Source: Lunularia cruciata
Lineage: Eukaryota; Streptophyta; Marchantiopsida; Lunulariales; Lunulariaceae
Direction of reading: 5' to 3'
Assembly: GCA_948567375.1 (NCBI GenBank)
Contig: OX419755.1
Coordinates: 6,825,001 to 6,889,000, forward strand
Length of the DNA: 64,000 bases
The position numbers and the translations under genes are program-made. Positions 41,601-53,065 of the stretch are shown here, in pieces. Positions within the stretch are counted from its first letter, which is position 1. Each line of letters opens with the position of its first letter. Under the pieces are notes generated by a model. It was given only the letters and a program-made list of their open reading frames with translations. It was not told where the DNA came from and did no database searches.

Positions 41601-44600
41601 ACTTCTTCGACATAGGTGAAGCATGTGCAATGTTGAATAAAACCCTCTCTAGTCCTTCTCACAGGTAGTATGGAGTTTGACGAGGTGAAGTTCTTGTAGG
41701 AGAGGATTCTAAACTGTCATTTCGCATCGTTTTAAGTAGTCCTTGAACCGGAGTGACCAGCGTGTTCATCCTGACTAACAAATCCAGTCCAGCCACTCGA
41801 CCTATTGGCTCTGAATGAAGTCCTTGTAGCCGCTCTCATGTTTCTCCTATTTTCTCTTTTGCCCTTGCCCTCACTTTGAGTTCTGTGGCAATCTACCCTG
41901 CGACCATTGCCCACCTCTTTGGGCTTCTATATATGGCAAAATCCTGATGCTTCGAGAGCAAAATTTTAAGCTGCATTTGGATATGTTTGGTGTAGTACTC
42001 TCTTTATTAGGGGATATGAATCCTCTTTGTTATCCACCTTCCCTTACTCTTCCGCTTTTGTGCTTAACTACGAATTAGTAGCAACCTCAGGAACAAATAT
42101 ATGAAGAATCGCGTTCCCCTTTGCTTGGTGATTTCTCTCCCAAGAATTAATTGGATAAGAAAAGTGTCATCAGCGTTGCTCCTTCCAACCTTCAACATGT
42201 ATATTCCGGAGATAGGAAATTGCTTTGATCGGCTGATTGGAACCTACTTTCTCGTTGCAGGTGGACACCAAGGATATTCTTTTCATTTGTGGAGGAGCGT
42301 TTGTGGAGCTAGAAAAAACAATTGCGGAAAGGTATGAATGTTTCTCATTATAAAGAGCTTTTTATCTTTCTATCCACATGGAGTACAGTAGTTCAGGTCA
42401 TGAACTCATTGGGTCTCTGTCCTCTGTTTTTTTCTTTTTTTGTAGGAAGCAAGACTCATCCATAGGTTTTGGAGCACCTGTTCGAGCCAGTATGAGAGGC
42501 AACAGGCCTACGGATGCTGCAGTGACTTCATCATTACTCGAAACGGTAATTATGACGTAGGACTTTGCATGTGCAAAGCACCACTTTGATATTACTAGCT
42601 TGATCGTCTTCCTTCGCTCAACAATTGTTAAGAGATGAAAGTTGAATGAAGTACAGGCTATTTAAATGATATCTTTCGAGGTAGACCTGGTACATCTGCA
42701 GATGGTTTCTGACATTATTTTGTGGAATGCTTCGCTTCTCTATGTAGGTGGAGAGTAGTGATCTCATTGCGTATGGCTTGATCCCGGAATTTATTGGACG
42801 GTTTCCTGTTCTTGTTAGTCTTTCGGCTTTAAATGAGGACCAGCTTGTGCAGGTTGGACTTCCATCACAAGCTTTTTCATTTGGTTAGGTTCTCTTCCAC
42901 TCTCTACTAGCAAGCTTCAGCTTCTCTTAAATCTGTCATCATGGAATGCTAAGTTCCATTTGCTTTGGTTGGTTTGACAGGTCCTTACGGAACCAAGAAA
43001 TGCTCTTGGCAAGCAATACAAGAAAATGTTCTCAATGAACAGTGTAAGGGTTACCTTTCGGAGCAATACGTTTCGAGTTGCCAGTTCTCGTGTCTTCCTC
43101 ATTTTCGTTGTACACAGTAGGAAAGGATAGATCGTAACTGATGTTTGTTGTCTCAACACTCTAGTTGTTAGATCCCTCTGTGTCGAGTATTAAGTGGTAA
43201 AAGGTCATTGGCTCTAGCTGACTATGGCAGCATCCATTTCTCTCAGGTTAAGCTTCACTACACTGACGGAGCACTGCGCAAGATTGCTCAAAAGGCTATG
43301 GTGAAAAACACGGGTGCTCGTGGACTGCGCTCAATCATGGAGAACTTGCTAACGGAAGCAATGTATCAGGTTAGTTGTGGAGCAAAGTCATGTTGCTCCT
43401 TACTGAAGAGATACGCGCTGGTTAAGTCATCTGGTTTATGAGCTGAGTGAAACTGCTGGATATTGTTCCAAGTTTTGTTCCAGTTTCACCAATATGAAAC
43501 CACGATAGTCCTTGTGATCAATTATGTGGTCAACTGAATTAATTTGTCGGGTGCACTTCTAGGTTCCGGATGTAACGGGAGTGCAAGGTAAGATAGATGC
43601 AGTGGTTCTTGATGAGGATGCAGTTGGTCGCCCCGACGAACAAGGAGCTGGTGCAAAGATTTTGCGAGGAGAGGGTGCTCTAGAGCATTTCTTGTCAAAG
43701 TCCAAGAAACAAAAGGAACAGCAGGTAATTGAAGTAATGGAGCTGCTTGGAATTGGTACAGCATAAGAGAAGAGCTTCTGAGTGCTCGAGTTGTTCAAAC
43801 CTTGACACTGATTGGATTCTTGGCGGAGGACCCATCTATGCGCCTAACTGCCCTTGTCCTCCATCGCATTATCCAATTTACCGAATGAGCTGGTGAAGTT
43901 GTGGACCGTGCCCATGTGGGTGTAGTTGCCCCTTAGTAGTGTCAATGATCCAATCTGTACCAGTCTTTTCAACAAAGTGACTTTTCTAAAGAATGTCCTG
44001 AGTGTGCTATCTCCCAGAGTTGCGCCATTTTACCACTTGAGGATCACTTTAAGTGGAGAAATGCATAAACATCGGAAATATAGTGAGTGGGTCAATTTCT
44101 CCTACACGTAAAGACAGCTCTTCGGCAAGGCCCTAGAATGGATGTGTCCTTTAGTGGTAGCGGGTCCGCCTTCTCAGTTTCTTTGGAGGTAGTTGCTTGT
44201 GTACCTTCTACCTGTGACCTTTTACCTTCTACCAACATTGAAGAGCTCCATTTCCTTGGGAGTTTATGATTGTTGAGACTGGAGATCACTCCACTATTAT
44301 TCTTGAGATGGGAGTAATTTAACGGAGGTCCAATATAGTGCTTCCGGCAGACTTACCATGAAATGACTGCTCTTCCTTCTTGTGTTTGGTACTGCTCCCT
44401 CCCGTCTTATGCTGACATAGAGCATACAGGGTTAATCCCAGTGCTCATACACTCGCTCCGGGGAAGTCTCATAATTTTTGAGACGCGGGCAGTTCATGTC
44501 CTATGCGCTAACATCCTCATGCTGTCACCACGTCATGCTTCTTTCACAAGGTTACACTTGCTCGTACTCACAATGTACTGCACGTACCTATGCATCACAA

Positions 44601-46363
44601 ACCCTCTATACTCACCCCTGTATGCAGAATTACGCATGCATCTCAATATAACTGATAGCTATGACGATCTCTACTGGTTATCATCGGATGTCAGAGTCAG
44701 TCCAGTCACACGTGGGTATGGAACCGGGGTCTTTACATCGGGTTCTGTGTCCTATTTCACAATATAGTACTTCCGGTGGCCCTCGAAGTCAAGCAATTCT
44801 GTACTGTAGTTCTCTTCTTCAACTTTGTAAAATACATTCTTTACTGTATTTCTTGAATTGTATTCCGCAAAATACGGAGGGTACGGTTTTCTGCACGGGA
44901 CCACTTGTTACTGGTCCCTGTTCCACAATCGATTTCTCGCACACTACCTCTCCATTCTCTCGCACTCTTCTTATACTATTTCTCGGCTCTTCCTTCTGCT
45001 CCCGATGTTTCTCGTCTGCTTTTACCTCTTTTGCTTCTTATCTTCTTATCATTCCCATGTTGCATTTCTGTGTTGCTCGTCTTTCCCACAGTACTAGTCG
45101 ATGGTTTTGCAGGTATTGCCAAGGTCTGTTTCCTATCCTTTCTGTGACATGCTTCCAATTCTGCATCTTCTATGACCTTTATTTTCACGCTCTTTCATCT
45201 TTCCATTAGATACCTTTCATCCTCTCTGCCGTACAGCTTTTCCTCTATGACCTGCTGCTTCCAGCACACCTCACTCCGACCATTCCTGAGCGGCACTGTG
45301 GTAAGCAACCGAGTTTGCCTCGGCTCATGAGCGTTTGTGAACAGAAACTCCGTACGAGGGGTACTGGCATTTGCCCAGTTACTTCGGCACATCGTGGGAC
45401 ATTGATGAAGTCGGATGTGCTTTCGTGCAGGCTTACTATCCTTCTAGTGTTCCGTGTTTGGGAACTCATCCCGTCGTAGAGCATGATGCGATATATAATA
45501 TCCAGTCCTCATTTCTCTATATCCAGTCCCGTCACACTTCGCCCCAGCCCAGTATTCTTCTTACCTGTTCGGTGGGTTTCCCTTGCTTTCCCTTGGCTTA
45601 GTATCTTGGGTTAGTAATCTGCTTGACAGACAGGGCTCGCTTCTTTTCTGACTTGAATGTTGTGGAAGACCATAATGATTTCAGTGTACATGCTACTGAA
45701 GGGCAGGCATCAAATTTCCTCTCTGTTTTGTTTTCCAACGATTGGGTGTTGTACGATAATCATGGAATGTATCTACTTTTCGCTCCTGTTTTCTAACGGT
45801 TTCAACTATGTTCGTCCCTGAATTTACGTGCTTACCTCGCATTCTTCGCATCCCTTGCTTGCTTGCTTGCTTGCTTCTTTTCTTCCTTGCATCTCCCATA
45901 TCCATGTGTCCTGTTCAGTGCTAAGTGGTTCTGGATCTCCCGTTCATGGAACGGCTTCTGCTCCCGTTGGTCAAATATAGTGCTTCCGGCAGGTCTAAAC
46001 AGTCTCGATAATGTGTGGATCCCCCTGCACTTAGGTGCATTAGAAACACGTCCCGATCTGATAATGAGATCTTGGGTTGTAAATATGAACATCTCCGGTT
46101 TTGGACGCTTACTCCCTACAGGCATCACTGCTGTAATGCACTTCGTTCGACCCCCATTCAGATCTTCTGTCTATTTTTCTATTCCACCGTAAAGAAAGAT
46201 GAAGCTTCACAGTTGCTTCCAGTTGGTCCACCAACTCAAAATCATTCTGAAGTTTTCTCTAACGAGATTTTTGTTGTGCTTCCAGGGTGGCTCAGGAAAG
46301 AATGGAGATGAGGAAGAAGTGGATAGTGATCCAGACGTGCCAGCAAGGGCAGTGAATTTGTAA
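38615..46363 (+). CDS. CLPX: ATP-dependent Clp protease ATP-binding subunit ClpX, mitochondrial, 15 exons
   Basis: Exons: 38615-39391, 39660-39748, 39909-40003, 40298-40377, 40552-40602, 40760-40834, 41063-41140, 41542-41598, 42261-42331, 42446-42545, 42748-42852, 42981-43043, 43247-43369, 43563-43724, 46286-46363; all introns GT-AG, frame kept, 667 residues. An AAA+ unfoldase that feeds proteins to ClpP. The N-terminus ([13 protein letters not shown]) is basic and acid-free, fitting a mitochondrial presequence. Residues 60-215 are poorly conserved with a Gly-rich linker; no Cys4 zinc domain is seen. Core: [18 protein letters not shown] (about 237), Walker A GPTGSGKT 316-323, pore loop GYVG 349-352, Walker B IVYIDE (D381, E382), ClpP-binding loop IGF 464-466, arginine finger region EFIGRFP (R509), sensor 2 GAR 570-572. 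An acidic tail ends ARAVNL. Intron 7 carries a 100-bp duplication and intron 14 is 2.6 kb. Confidence 0.95.
40076..40090. repeat. CCGTTC-N3-GAACGG palindrome in CLPX intron 3
   Basis: Part of about 34 bp (GGATC..CCGTTC...GAACGGCTTCTGCTC) repeated in intron 14 at 45933-45965, with a shorter match at 36566-36590 upstream of the gene. Confidence 0.8.
41362..41561 (+). repeat. Exact 100-bp tandem duplication over the CLPX intron 7/exon 8 acceptor
   Basis: 41362-41461 and 41462-41561 are identical base for base. Each copy contains the end of intron 7, the acceptor TAACGCAGCAG and the first 20 bases of exon 8. Only the second copy continues into the rest of exon 8 (conserved [15 protein letters not shown]). 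Confidence 0.97.
43725..46285 (+). other. CLPX intron 14, 2.6 kb
   Basis: Starts GTAATT, ends CTTCCAG. If retained, translation would end at 43766 after 14 extra residues ([13 protein letters not shown] then stop). It contains three copies of AATATAGT(G/A)CTTCCGG (44332, 44761, 45974), the CCGTTC-ATG-GAACGG palindrome (45940-45954) and a (CTTG)5-6 run (45854-45877). ORFs inside it are short and not recognised. Confidence 0.75.
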
Positions 46364-47200
46364 ATTTGTTTCCTGTACAGGTCTATTGGGAGGTTAGTCT
46401 CTAGCAAGAGTTGCTTCAGATGTCTGCATGAGTGTAGATGTTGAAGGATAACCATTTCTTCACAGAACACTCAGTATGCTTTGTGTAGTTCGCAGAAAGC
46501 AAGCACGCTATAAAGTGACAGTACAAAGGTCGCGTAGTAGATTGGCCAGTGGATACTTGGCTGGCCGTAAAGGTTCAGGATAGAATCGTCTTACTAGATC
46601 CTAATGCATTATGTTGTCCCGAAGAAGGATACAAAATGAGGGATCTTGAAGTAGTTCTTCACATTTGTGAAGCATATGTAAAGTTGCGTATCTCAGCTCT
46701 AGGTATAGGAATCATTCAATCCTTCCGGATGTGTATCATCAAAAATGCATTCGCGAATTGTAAAACATCTTACAAAGACAGCACCAGGATAACCTTAAAT
46801 GTGCTTTAAGGAAGATTTCATTTAAATGATGCTTCAGGTGGATGCATGATTTCCTTATATTATCTTTAGAAACAAACGCCGAAATCCAGTTTATCAATTT
46901 AGTTTGCATATTGACTGCTACACCTTCAAAAGATCGAGAGTCTTTATCTTTAGCAGCAGGACATTGCCTGCACTTGCGTTCTATGTGCGTCCTTCAGTAG
47001 GTGTTCATCCCTAACTTGGAATCAAAAGCGAAGATAGAACTCCATGGGTGTCCGCTATTTAACAACCTTGTGGTACTCGTTGTACTAGTTCGCAATCGGT
47101 ACTTTCTTGGAGAAAATATGGCCTGAAAGTGTGAATCATACAGTAGCCTCTTACGCGATTCACATGGCTCTTTGGGTTCCGCCGGGCCCACTAAAAGAGA

Positions 47201-47386
47201 AAGTTTGGCAATTACAATTTTGATGGAGTTCATGTGCACGTCAAGTCTGCCTGACGTTAAACCCTCTGCCGGAGCTTGACGTTTGCAAAGATAAAGTTTG
47301 GCAATTACAATTTGACGGAGTTCATGTGCACGCCAAGTCTGCCTGACGTGCAAACCCTCAGCCGGATCTTATACGTTAGGCAGCTC
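47201..47386. repeat. 93-bp tandem pair
   Basis: AAGTTTGGCAATTACAATTT at 47201 recurs at 47294, followed in both by GGAGTTCATGTGCACG and GTCTGCCTGACGT; a few substitutions separate the copies. Confidence 0.9.
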
Positions 47387-47440
47387 TAGCTCTGTTTGAG
47401 TCTTTTCGAACCGAAAATTTTCTAAATTAATGGGTCGGGT

Positions 47441-47670
47441 GATACAACGTTCAATAGAACTGTCGGAAATTTTTTAGATTAATAGCTCGAGTGATACAAC
47501 GTACAAATAGAACTATCGAGAATTTTTTGGGTGATACAACGTTCAATAGAACTATCGGAAATTTTTTAGATTAATAGCTCGAGTGATACAACGTACAAAT
47601 AGAACTATCGAGAATTTTTTAGATTAATAGGTCGGGGTGATACAACGTGCAATAGAACTATCGGCATTCC
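47441..47670. repeat. Tandem array of about 52-bp units (five copies)
   Basis: GATACAACGT starts at 47441, 47493, 47533, 47585 and 47639, with AATAGAAC(T/C)(A/G)TCG(G/A)(A/G)AATTTTTTAG in the units. The unit at 47493 is shortened to 40 bp; a 92-bp pair of units appears to have been duplicated. Confidence 0.92.
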
Positions 47671-47717
47671 CTTTCTATGACAGGTTTAAATTTTCCCTAG
47701 AATGAACCTGCCGAACT

Positions 47718-47990
47718 TCTTTAATCTTTCCAAGTAAATGCAGCTTCGACTTTAATTTTTGAACTTCGAGACTGGATGCAGATGTAATATGTTCTACTTT
47801 TTTCATTTTTGGATCGTTATTTAATGTTGGTCATGTTCTTTAATCTTTATTTAATGTTGGTCATGTTCTTTAATCTTTCCAAGCAAATATATCTTCGATT
47901 TTAATTTTAGAATTTCAAGACCGGATGCAGATGTAATTTGTTTTACTTTTTTCATTTTTGGATCGTCATTTAATGTTGGTCATGTGTGAC
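47718..47990. repeat. About 150-bp tandem pair with a 29-bp sub-duplication
   Basis: TCTTTAATCTTTCCAAG at 47718 recurs near 47867; both are followed by GGATGCAGATGTAAT and CTTTTTTCATTTTTGGATCG. TTAATGTTGGTCATGTTC is duplicated in direct succession at the junction (47821-47879). Confidence 0.85.
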
Positions 47991-48464
47991 TTAAGAATGA
48001 AAAAAAATTATTAATAGTTTTCTTTGAGATAAAAAAAGAAATTATTTATCAATGAGAACTAATTCCAGTACTCGTGTGTAATATTATTTTTTTTTCATAA
48101 TTTTTTTGTCTCTTTACTAATGTGATTAATTCTATAAGATTTTTTGTTTGAAACTCCAATAATCAAAAATATAAAATCATAAAAATTCAACTATATATAT
48201 AAAAGAACTAAAAGCTTAATTTGATGAGCACTCCTTTGTTAAAAGAGAATGTGAAAAACAAATTTATTGATTTGTAAACCTCGATCTCTTTACTTTACAT
48301 AACCTAATCCAAGAACTGGTTACCTATTAGCGCCAAAGTGACCTGTAATCACAAGTAGACATATGAGATTGACGTACGTCCAACTTAACTGCCGGACCTC
48401 CGCACTCCCATGGACATATGATTATACGCTTTCCGTCAATGTTTTGGAGGTTGACGGGAGTCAA

Positions 48465-48518
48465 AACTGACGTACATCATTGAGCCATGTGAACTGACGT
48501 ACATCATTTAGCCATGTG
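48465..48518. repeat. 27-bp tandem pair
   Basis: AACTGACGTACATCATT(G/T)AGCCATGTG occurs at 48465-48491 and 48492-48518 with one difference. Confidence 0.92.
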
Positions 48519-49593
48519 AAGTGGCCCTCTACCAGAAACGAATTCGAATCCGTCCAACGTCATTCTGTTCTCAAAATAGCGTGATCCGTCCATGATATAC
48601 AGTAAGCGCCCACTTATAGAAGCAGCGAGAGACGTAAAGGACGTTGCTGTCGCGGAGTAGGCATTTTAGGCCAACGTGCTGTTTATGAGTAGCTCAAACT
48701 TTGAAGATTAAAACCTTTCGACTCTATACTACTAGTGCTTTGTAACACTGCGAATCTTTCCACCTGAAGGGCCAATCTCTCAAACCTCAACCTCTTAACA
48801 AATCCAGCTCACATGGACACCATCAGGACATACGCCAAGACTCTAGTAGGGGCTATCGAGCACAGAAGACCGTCACCTCGTTTGACTTCATCTAGGATCT
48901 CGGGCACAGTCTAGGTGCGGGGTATGCGCTCTTTAAAGAACAAACGAGAGCCGGGTGATTCCACACACTGAATTGCTAGTGACATGGATTCCTTCCAGAG
49001 GAGAGCAGACTGTTAGTTCCAGGCATTCCCGGTATCTGGACACTGACTGCCATGTACTTTACATGCAGGTAACAGCGCAACTTGTGCGTGGTGAATAGTA
49101 ACGATCTCCATAGGTCAGAGCTCCTCGTCCCTTTACCAGCGGGTAAGTATTAAGCGCCAGTGTTCTTGAAAGGCCGGTTTGGACGCCGTACACAGGGCAG
49201 GTCAGAGTAAATCTAGTCTTCACTCACGAACTTCCGGAGGCAGAGCTCGTGATCCCGGCTTTAGACAGTATCCCCCAGGACGCAATGCTTGGAGTGCCAA
49301 TATGCTTCAGATATTGTGAGAGGGCACATTCCCCCTCAAATTATGAACACTGCTAACTTGGGCAGTCCAAGCACATGCCAGTGAAGCAAATAACTCAGAA
49401 GACAACCCCGACCAATTCTACAAACAGCTCACCCGCGGTTCCGGAGCTGTGCAATCATCTTTATTCCTTGGTACAACTCCTTGCCTCACACGCGAAGAAA
49501 GGAACTCAAAGCCTATCGTACTTTTGGTGCCCTGACCAACAAACAGCACTTACCCAAAGATAGATATGTCACATTCTTCATGCATATAACACA

Positions 49594-49986
49594 TTGAAAC
49601 AAGTCACATTGGCCAAAAGTTGTCATCAATGCGGCCGTTCGAATACAGTAATAACCTGGCTGAGACATCGAGCACTTCCTCTACCATCACCTGTTTGCGC
49701 TGCAGGAACCTGTGAAAATTTCAAATCCCCTTGTCTACACTTTTCCCGCAATGATTCCATAGGAGAGATCGAAAAGAGGTTACAAGGAAAGCATTCTGGC
49801 GCAGCTGAATTCTCTCCGGAAAGGGTGGACATAGGAGAGATCGAAAAGAGGTTACAAAGAAAGAATTCTGGCGCAGCTGAATTCTCTCCGGAAAGGGTGG
49901 ACAAAGGAGCGAACGACTATCGTGGCGTTCATGCCTGTCCAACGGAAACGACTACCACGCCTCCAGTTGCACTCATGCCATTTTAG
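49594..49986 (+). other. Unassigned open frame with a duplicated 24-residue block
   Basis: Open for 130 codons but without an ATG near its start (the first codon is TTG), so it would have to be an internal exon. It reads KSCHQCGRS early (a C-x2-C pair) and then two in-frame copies of IGEIEKRLQ.K.SGAAEFSP with ERVD, encoded by a 72-bp tandem repeat (49759-49830, 49831-49902). The opposite strand is also open, so coding is doubtful. Not recognised. Confidence 0.25.
49759..49902. repeat. 72-bp tandem duplication
   Basis: Two adjacent copies starting ATAGGAGAGATCGAAAAGAG differ by only a few bases (GGAAAGC versus AGAAAGA; end ATA versus AAA). Confidence 0.95.
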
Positions 49987-50199
49987 CTAGACTAAGTTTC
50001 TAGCTAGACTAGTTTCTGAAATGAACTCATATGCTTCGGGCCCATGTTTAGTTACCCAAAGCATTATAAGAGTTGAGAGAATCAAGACCAATGTACCATA
50101 TGAGATACCTCCATCCAAGGTATGAAATTAGCAACTCCTCCACAAGATAAGCTGTTGAGTGAATCAGCCCTTAGTTACAAGAATTACCCTTAAGCCGTG

Positions 50200-51188
50200 T
50201 CAGACAACAGCAGTTTCTGGAGTAGCTGATGGAGGCACTGGGGGAGTGCGTTGACGCTTCCATTGAGTCTCTAACAGGCGATGAGGGACTAGTCTCTGTT
50301 CACTTCGCGACATCCTGGTCCCTGCCTTTCTCAAAACCCTTAATCTAGCTAAATCCGCTTCTGTTTCTTGTGACATTTCTTTCACAACCACGGTCAATCG
50401 TGATCTCGCATGCTCCATTTTACCAGATTTCCCCTTTCCATGAGGCATCACACGTTTCAAAAATCTGTGAAGTCAAAAGGGATAAATTCATTAGGCTTGA
50501 ATTATCCATCCACAGCAGACTAAATCTACAGCAATTCAGAGTCTTCCGTGGAAGCAATCTGGAGAGGAAGAGGTAATTACATCAAAGTCAAGGTTGCAGA
50601 ACATGTTCAATCTACTCACTTGTCTTTGCCAACAAATGCTTCAGCGACAACAAGACGATCTTTCGTCAAGCCGTAGTTATGGACAGCATTGGCCTGAGCT
50701 GAATGCACTACTTTACTGACTGTCTTCGCAGCTCGCTTGAGTGACACAGTTAGCTGATTCAGAGCATCCTCAACACGCATACCCCGAACCATCTCTGCCA
50801 TCATATTCAATTTCTGCGGACTCTGCCTAATTCCAGTCAAAACTGCCTGAGCCGTCTTGTCCTCAGAGACTCCAAGCTTTCTCCCGGTAGGTCCCAGCAG
50901 AGGTCCAGGAGCCTGTGAAAGAGGAGACCTAACTGCCACATCCTCCTCATCAGCACGATAAGCTGTCGTCGAAATTCCAAATCGGTACTTCAAACTATGA
51001 AATCCTGCACAATCAATATTCCCTCCCCGATCCTTCGGTTCCAATCCATGTGGATTCAAAAAACTCCCGCATTTTGAAGAAAATGCCCTACAAATCACAG
51101 GCAATTGTGCATCCGATCGACCACCACCGCATGCCTGCCGCAACAATGCAGGAAGAAATCGCCGCTGCACCTGCCTGAAGACTGACAT
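50200..51188 (-). CDS. Large ribosomal subunit protein uL22, mitochondrial, two exons
   Basis: Exon 1 is 51188-50620 (ATG complement at 51186-51188; donor GTGAGT), exon 2 is 50464-50200 (acceptor TTCACAG, stop TGA); 277 residues. The upstream in-frame GTG at 51239 is not needed. Residues 1-25 (MSVFRQVQRRFLPALLRQA) are basic and hydrophobic without acids, a mitochondrial presequence type. Residues about 105-230 are the uL22 fold: TAQAVLTGIRQSPQKLNMMA, VRGMRVEDALNQL, VVHSAQANAVHNYGL and VVAEAFVGK, and across the junction LKRVMPHGKGKSGKMEH then RLTVVVKEM. uL22 lines the peptide exit tunnel and binds large-subunit rRNA. A C-terminal extension of about 50 residues is basic then Pro-rich (TPPVPPSATPETAVV). 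It is divergent to CLPX, and no shared control is visible. The mitochondrial rather than plastid assignment rests on the presequence and resemblance to plant mitochondrial L22. Confidence 0.9.
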
Positions 51189-52909
51189 TGCGATCCGCTC
51201 ACCAATCCCTTCTCCACATTCACAGCCGATCCAATTCACCCTTCATTCTTCTCACCACCATCGACCCCTCGCTCCCACTCTCGATCCTGCCACTGTACAT
51301 TCCACTCCATTCTTCGTCTCCTCCAATTTCCTCTCAGTCCCGATCGTTTCCCGATCTTCCCCTCGTTCTACTCGTTAGGGTTTCATTTCCCCGACATCCA
51401 TCAGAATTCTCCATTCGGAGATAACTTCATGCGCAGAGACCTCCATCAATAAGAAGCTAAGTAGGAATTAAGGTGTCATTACATCGACTAATTTACTTAC
51501 TGAGGATGTAATCATTTGCATCTGCTTATATTACTGAACCCACATTGATATAGTTCCTACAAGATTCAGTGGAGTTGAGATTGGAAATACCACTGGCAGG
51601 AAGTCTAGATTACCGTAGAATATTTGCTTAATTAGACTTCACTTAGTTCATATAGCCGTGGTTTATGCTATGAGTGAAAGAAAGGGACGCAGAATTAGGG
51701 CGGTGATTAGAGTCTAGATTTATGAGGTAGAAAGGGGAATAAATTGATGAATCTAAATGTGTCCGCGTACTTTTCTTTTGCATAATGAGTGGTACATATG
51801 TATGAAACCCATGGTGACAACTGTTGGACAGTTCAATTTTTCGCTGGGAAATACCAATACCAAGTGAGGAGAGGAAACTAAGCCTGTTTAGACAATAGGC
51901 AAATAACCTTAGACAGGACCATTAGAATCTATCCTTCATCTTAAGTGATAAGCTCTATTTATAATCAAAAAGAGCTAATGGAACTATTAATCTCTCTATA
52001 CCAGGTTATAGCCCCGTTTGGAACCAAAGATTCTTGGAAATTAGGTTTCAAATTATTTACCATAAGAGGCCAATATAAGAGGATCAAACCGTTCAAAAAC
52101 AATAAAGCGTTCTATTTTGATAACATGTAAATGTATAGAATGATGTTTGATATGGAACGTTCAAATTATCATCGAACATTTATAATCAAAATTAACACTA
52201 ATTTAATAATAATAATAATAATCCCAATCAAAAAGATACAGTTGTCAAATAATCATTCATTATAATGATTTGCTTACAATGCACACAATGACTATTCAAC
52301 ATACTTGTTGTGAATACATATTAATGGAATTCAATGCGGGGGAGAATGCCTCCTAGGTGTTTCATTCTGGAATTATAGATTGTTTTTGAAGTCTGAAATT
52401 GTATCGCATAATTGGGACGTACCCTTAAATGATAAGAGACATACCCTTTGTAAATCCGCTTTTTCAATTCTATGGTGACCCTAACTTAATAGTACCACAC
52501 AATAATAAGAGCTAGGGTTATATCCTAAACCCTAGCTCTAATTGAAGTGAGCTCTTATATGTGCACCTTTATTATTTTTTGACTCCAGGTTAGCAATCAT
52601 TAGAAAAAGAAGGGTGAAGTCCTTCCATACTATATAGTATAACGAGTATATTCATTAAAGACATCATGTTGGACAAAGAGTATAGACGAGTATATTCACA
52701 AAGACAGCACGTCGGACAAAGAGCGTTGAAATGAATATGGGGATTTAGTAGATCGATGTACTCCAACTCTAACAAAGACTTGACTGTCAAAAAATTTTAT
52801 TCTTCAGACAGAGCACAGAATTATACTACTGAATTTATGACAGAAAGAAGTCCAGAACATAGAATTTTGTTCCAGAACATAGAATTTTCTAGTTAAATTG
52901 TATCTTTGG
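51189..52909. other. uL22m upstream region and AT-rich intergenic DNA
   Basis: 51189-51420 is CT-rich and probably holds the uL22m leader and promoter; no TATA box was fixed. Beyond it the sequence is AT-rich with no recognised ORF. It contains a short (AAT)6 run near 52207-52222 and a local repeat of GAGTATATTCA with AAAGACA (52650-52700). Confidence 0.5.
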
Positions 52910-53065
52910 GCAGATTTCTCATATAGGCTCTATTGGAGCTTAGCACCATTTTACCTTTTTTTTTCTCCCCCTTGTACGGACTTGATGGGGTCTTCTCATC
53001 CTTCGTTTTTTCTAAGCGGTCTCCTTTTCCATCTTTGTTTGGATTCTTAGAAGGTATTGTTCTAC
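52910..53065 (+). repeat. LINE-like 3' tail fragment
   Basis: GGGCAGATTTCTCATATAGG through ACTTGATGGGGTCTTCTCATCCTTC matches 60938-61080, the tail of the LINE-like element (GGGAAAATTTCTTATAT ... GCTTGATGGGGTCTTCCCATCCTTC). Only the 3' end is present, as expected for 5'-truncated target-primed insertions. Confidence 0.65.

Larger units (their letters stand above)
46364..49593. other. Intergenic with local tandem repeats
   Basis: Follows the CLPX stop; the first few hundred bases may be 3' UTR. Contains tandem repeats listed separately (47201-47386, 47441-47670, 47718-47990, 48465-48518). A 33-codon ATG frame at 48812-48913 and ORFs at 46549-46809 and 49375-49563 are unrecognised and have no supporting features. 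No RNA gene was found. Confidence 0.5.
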
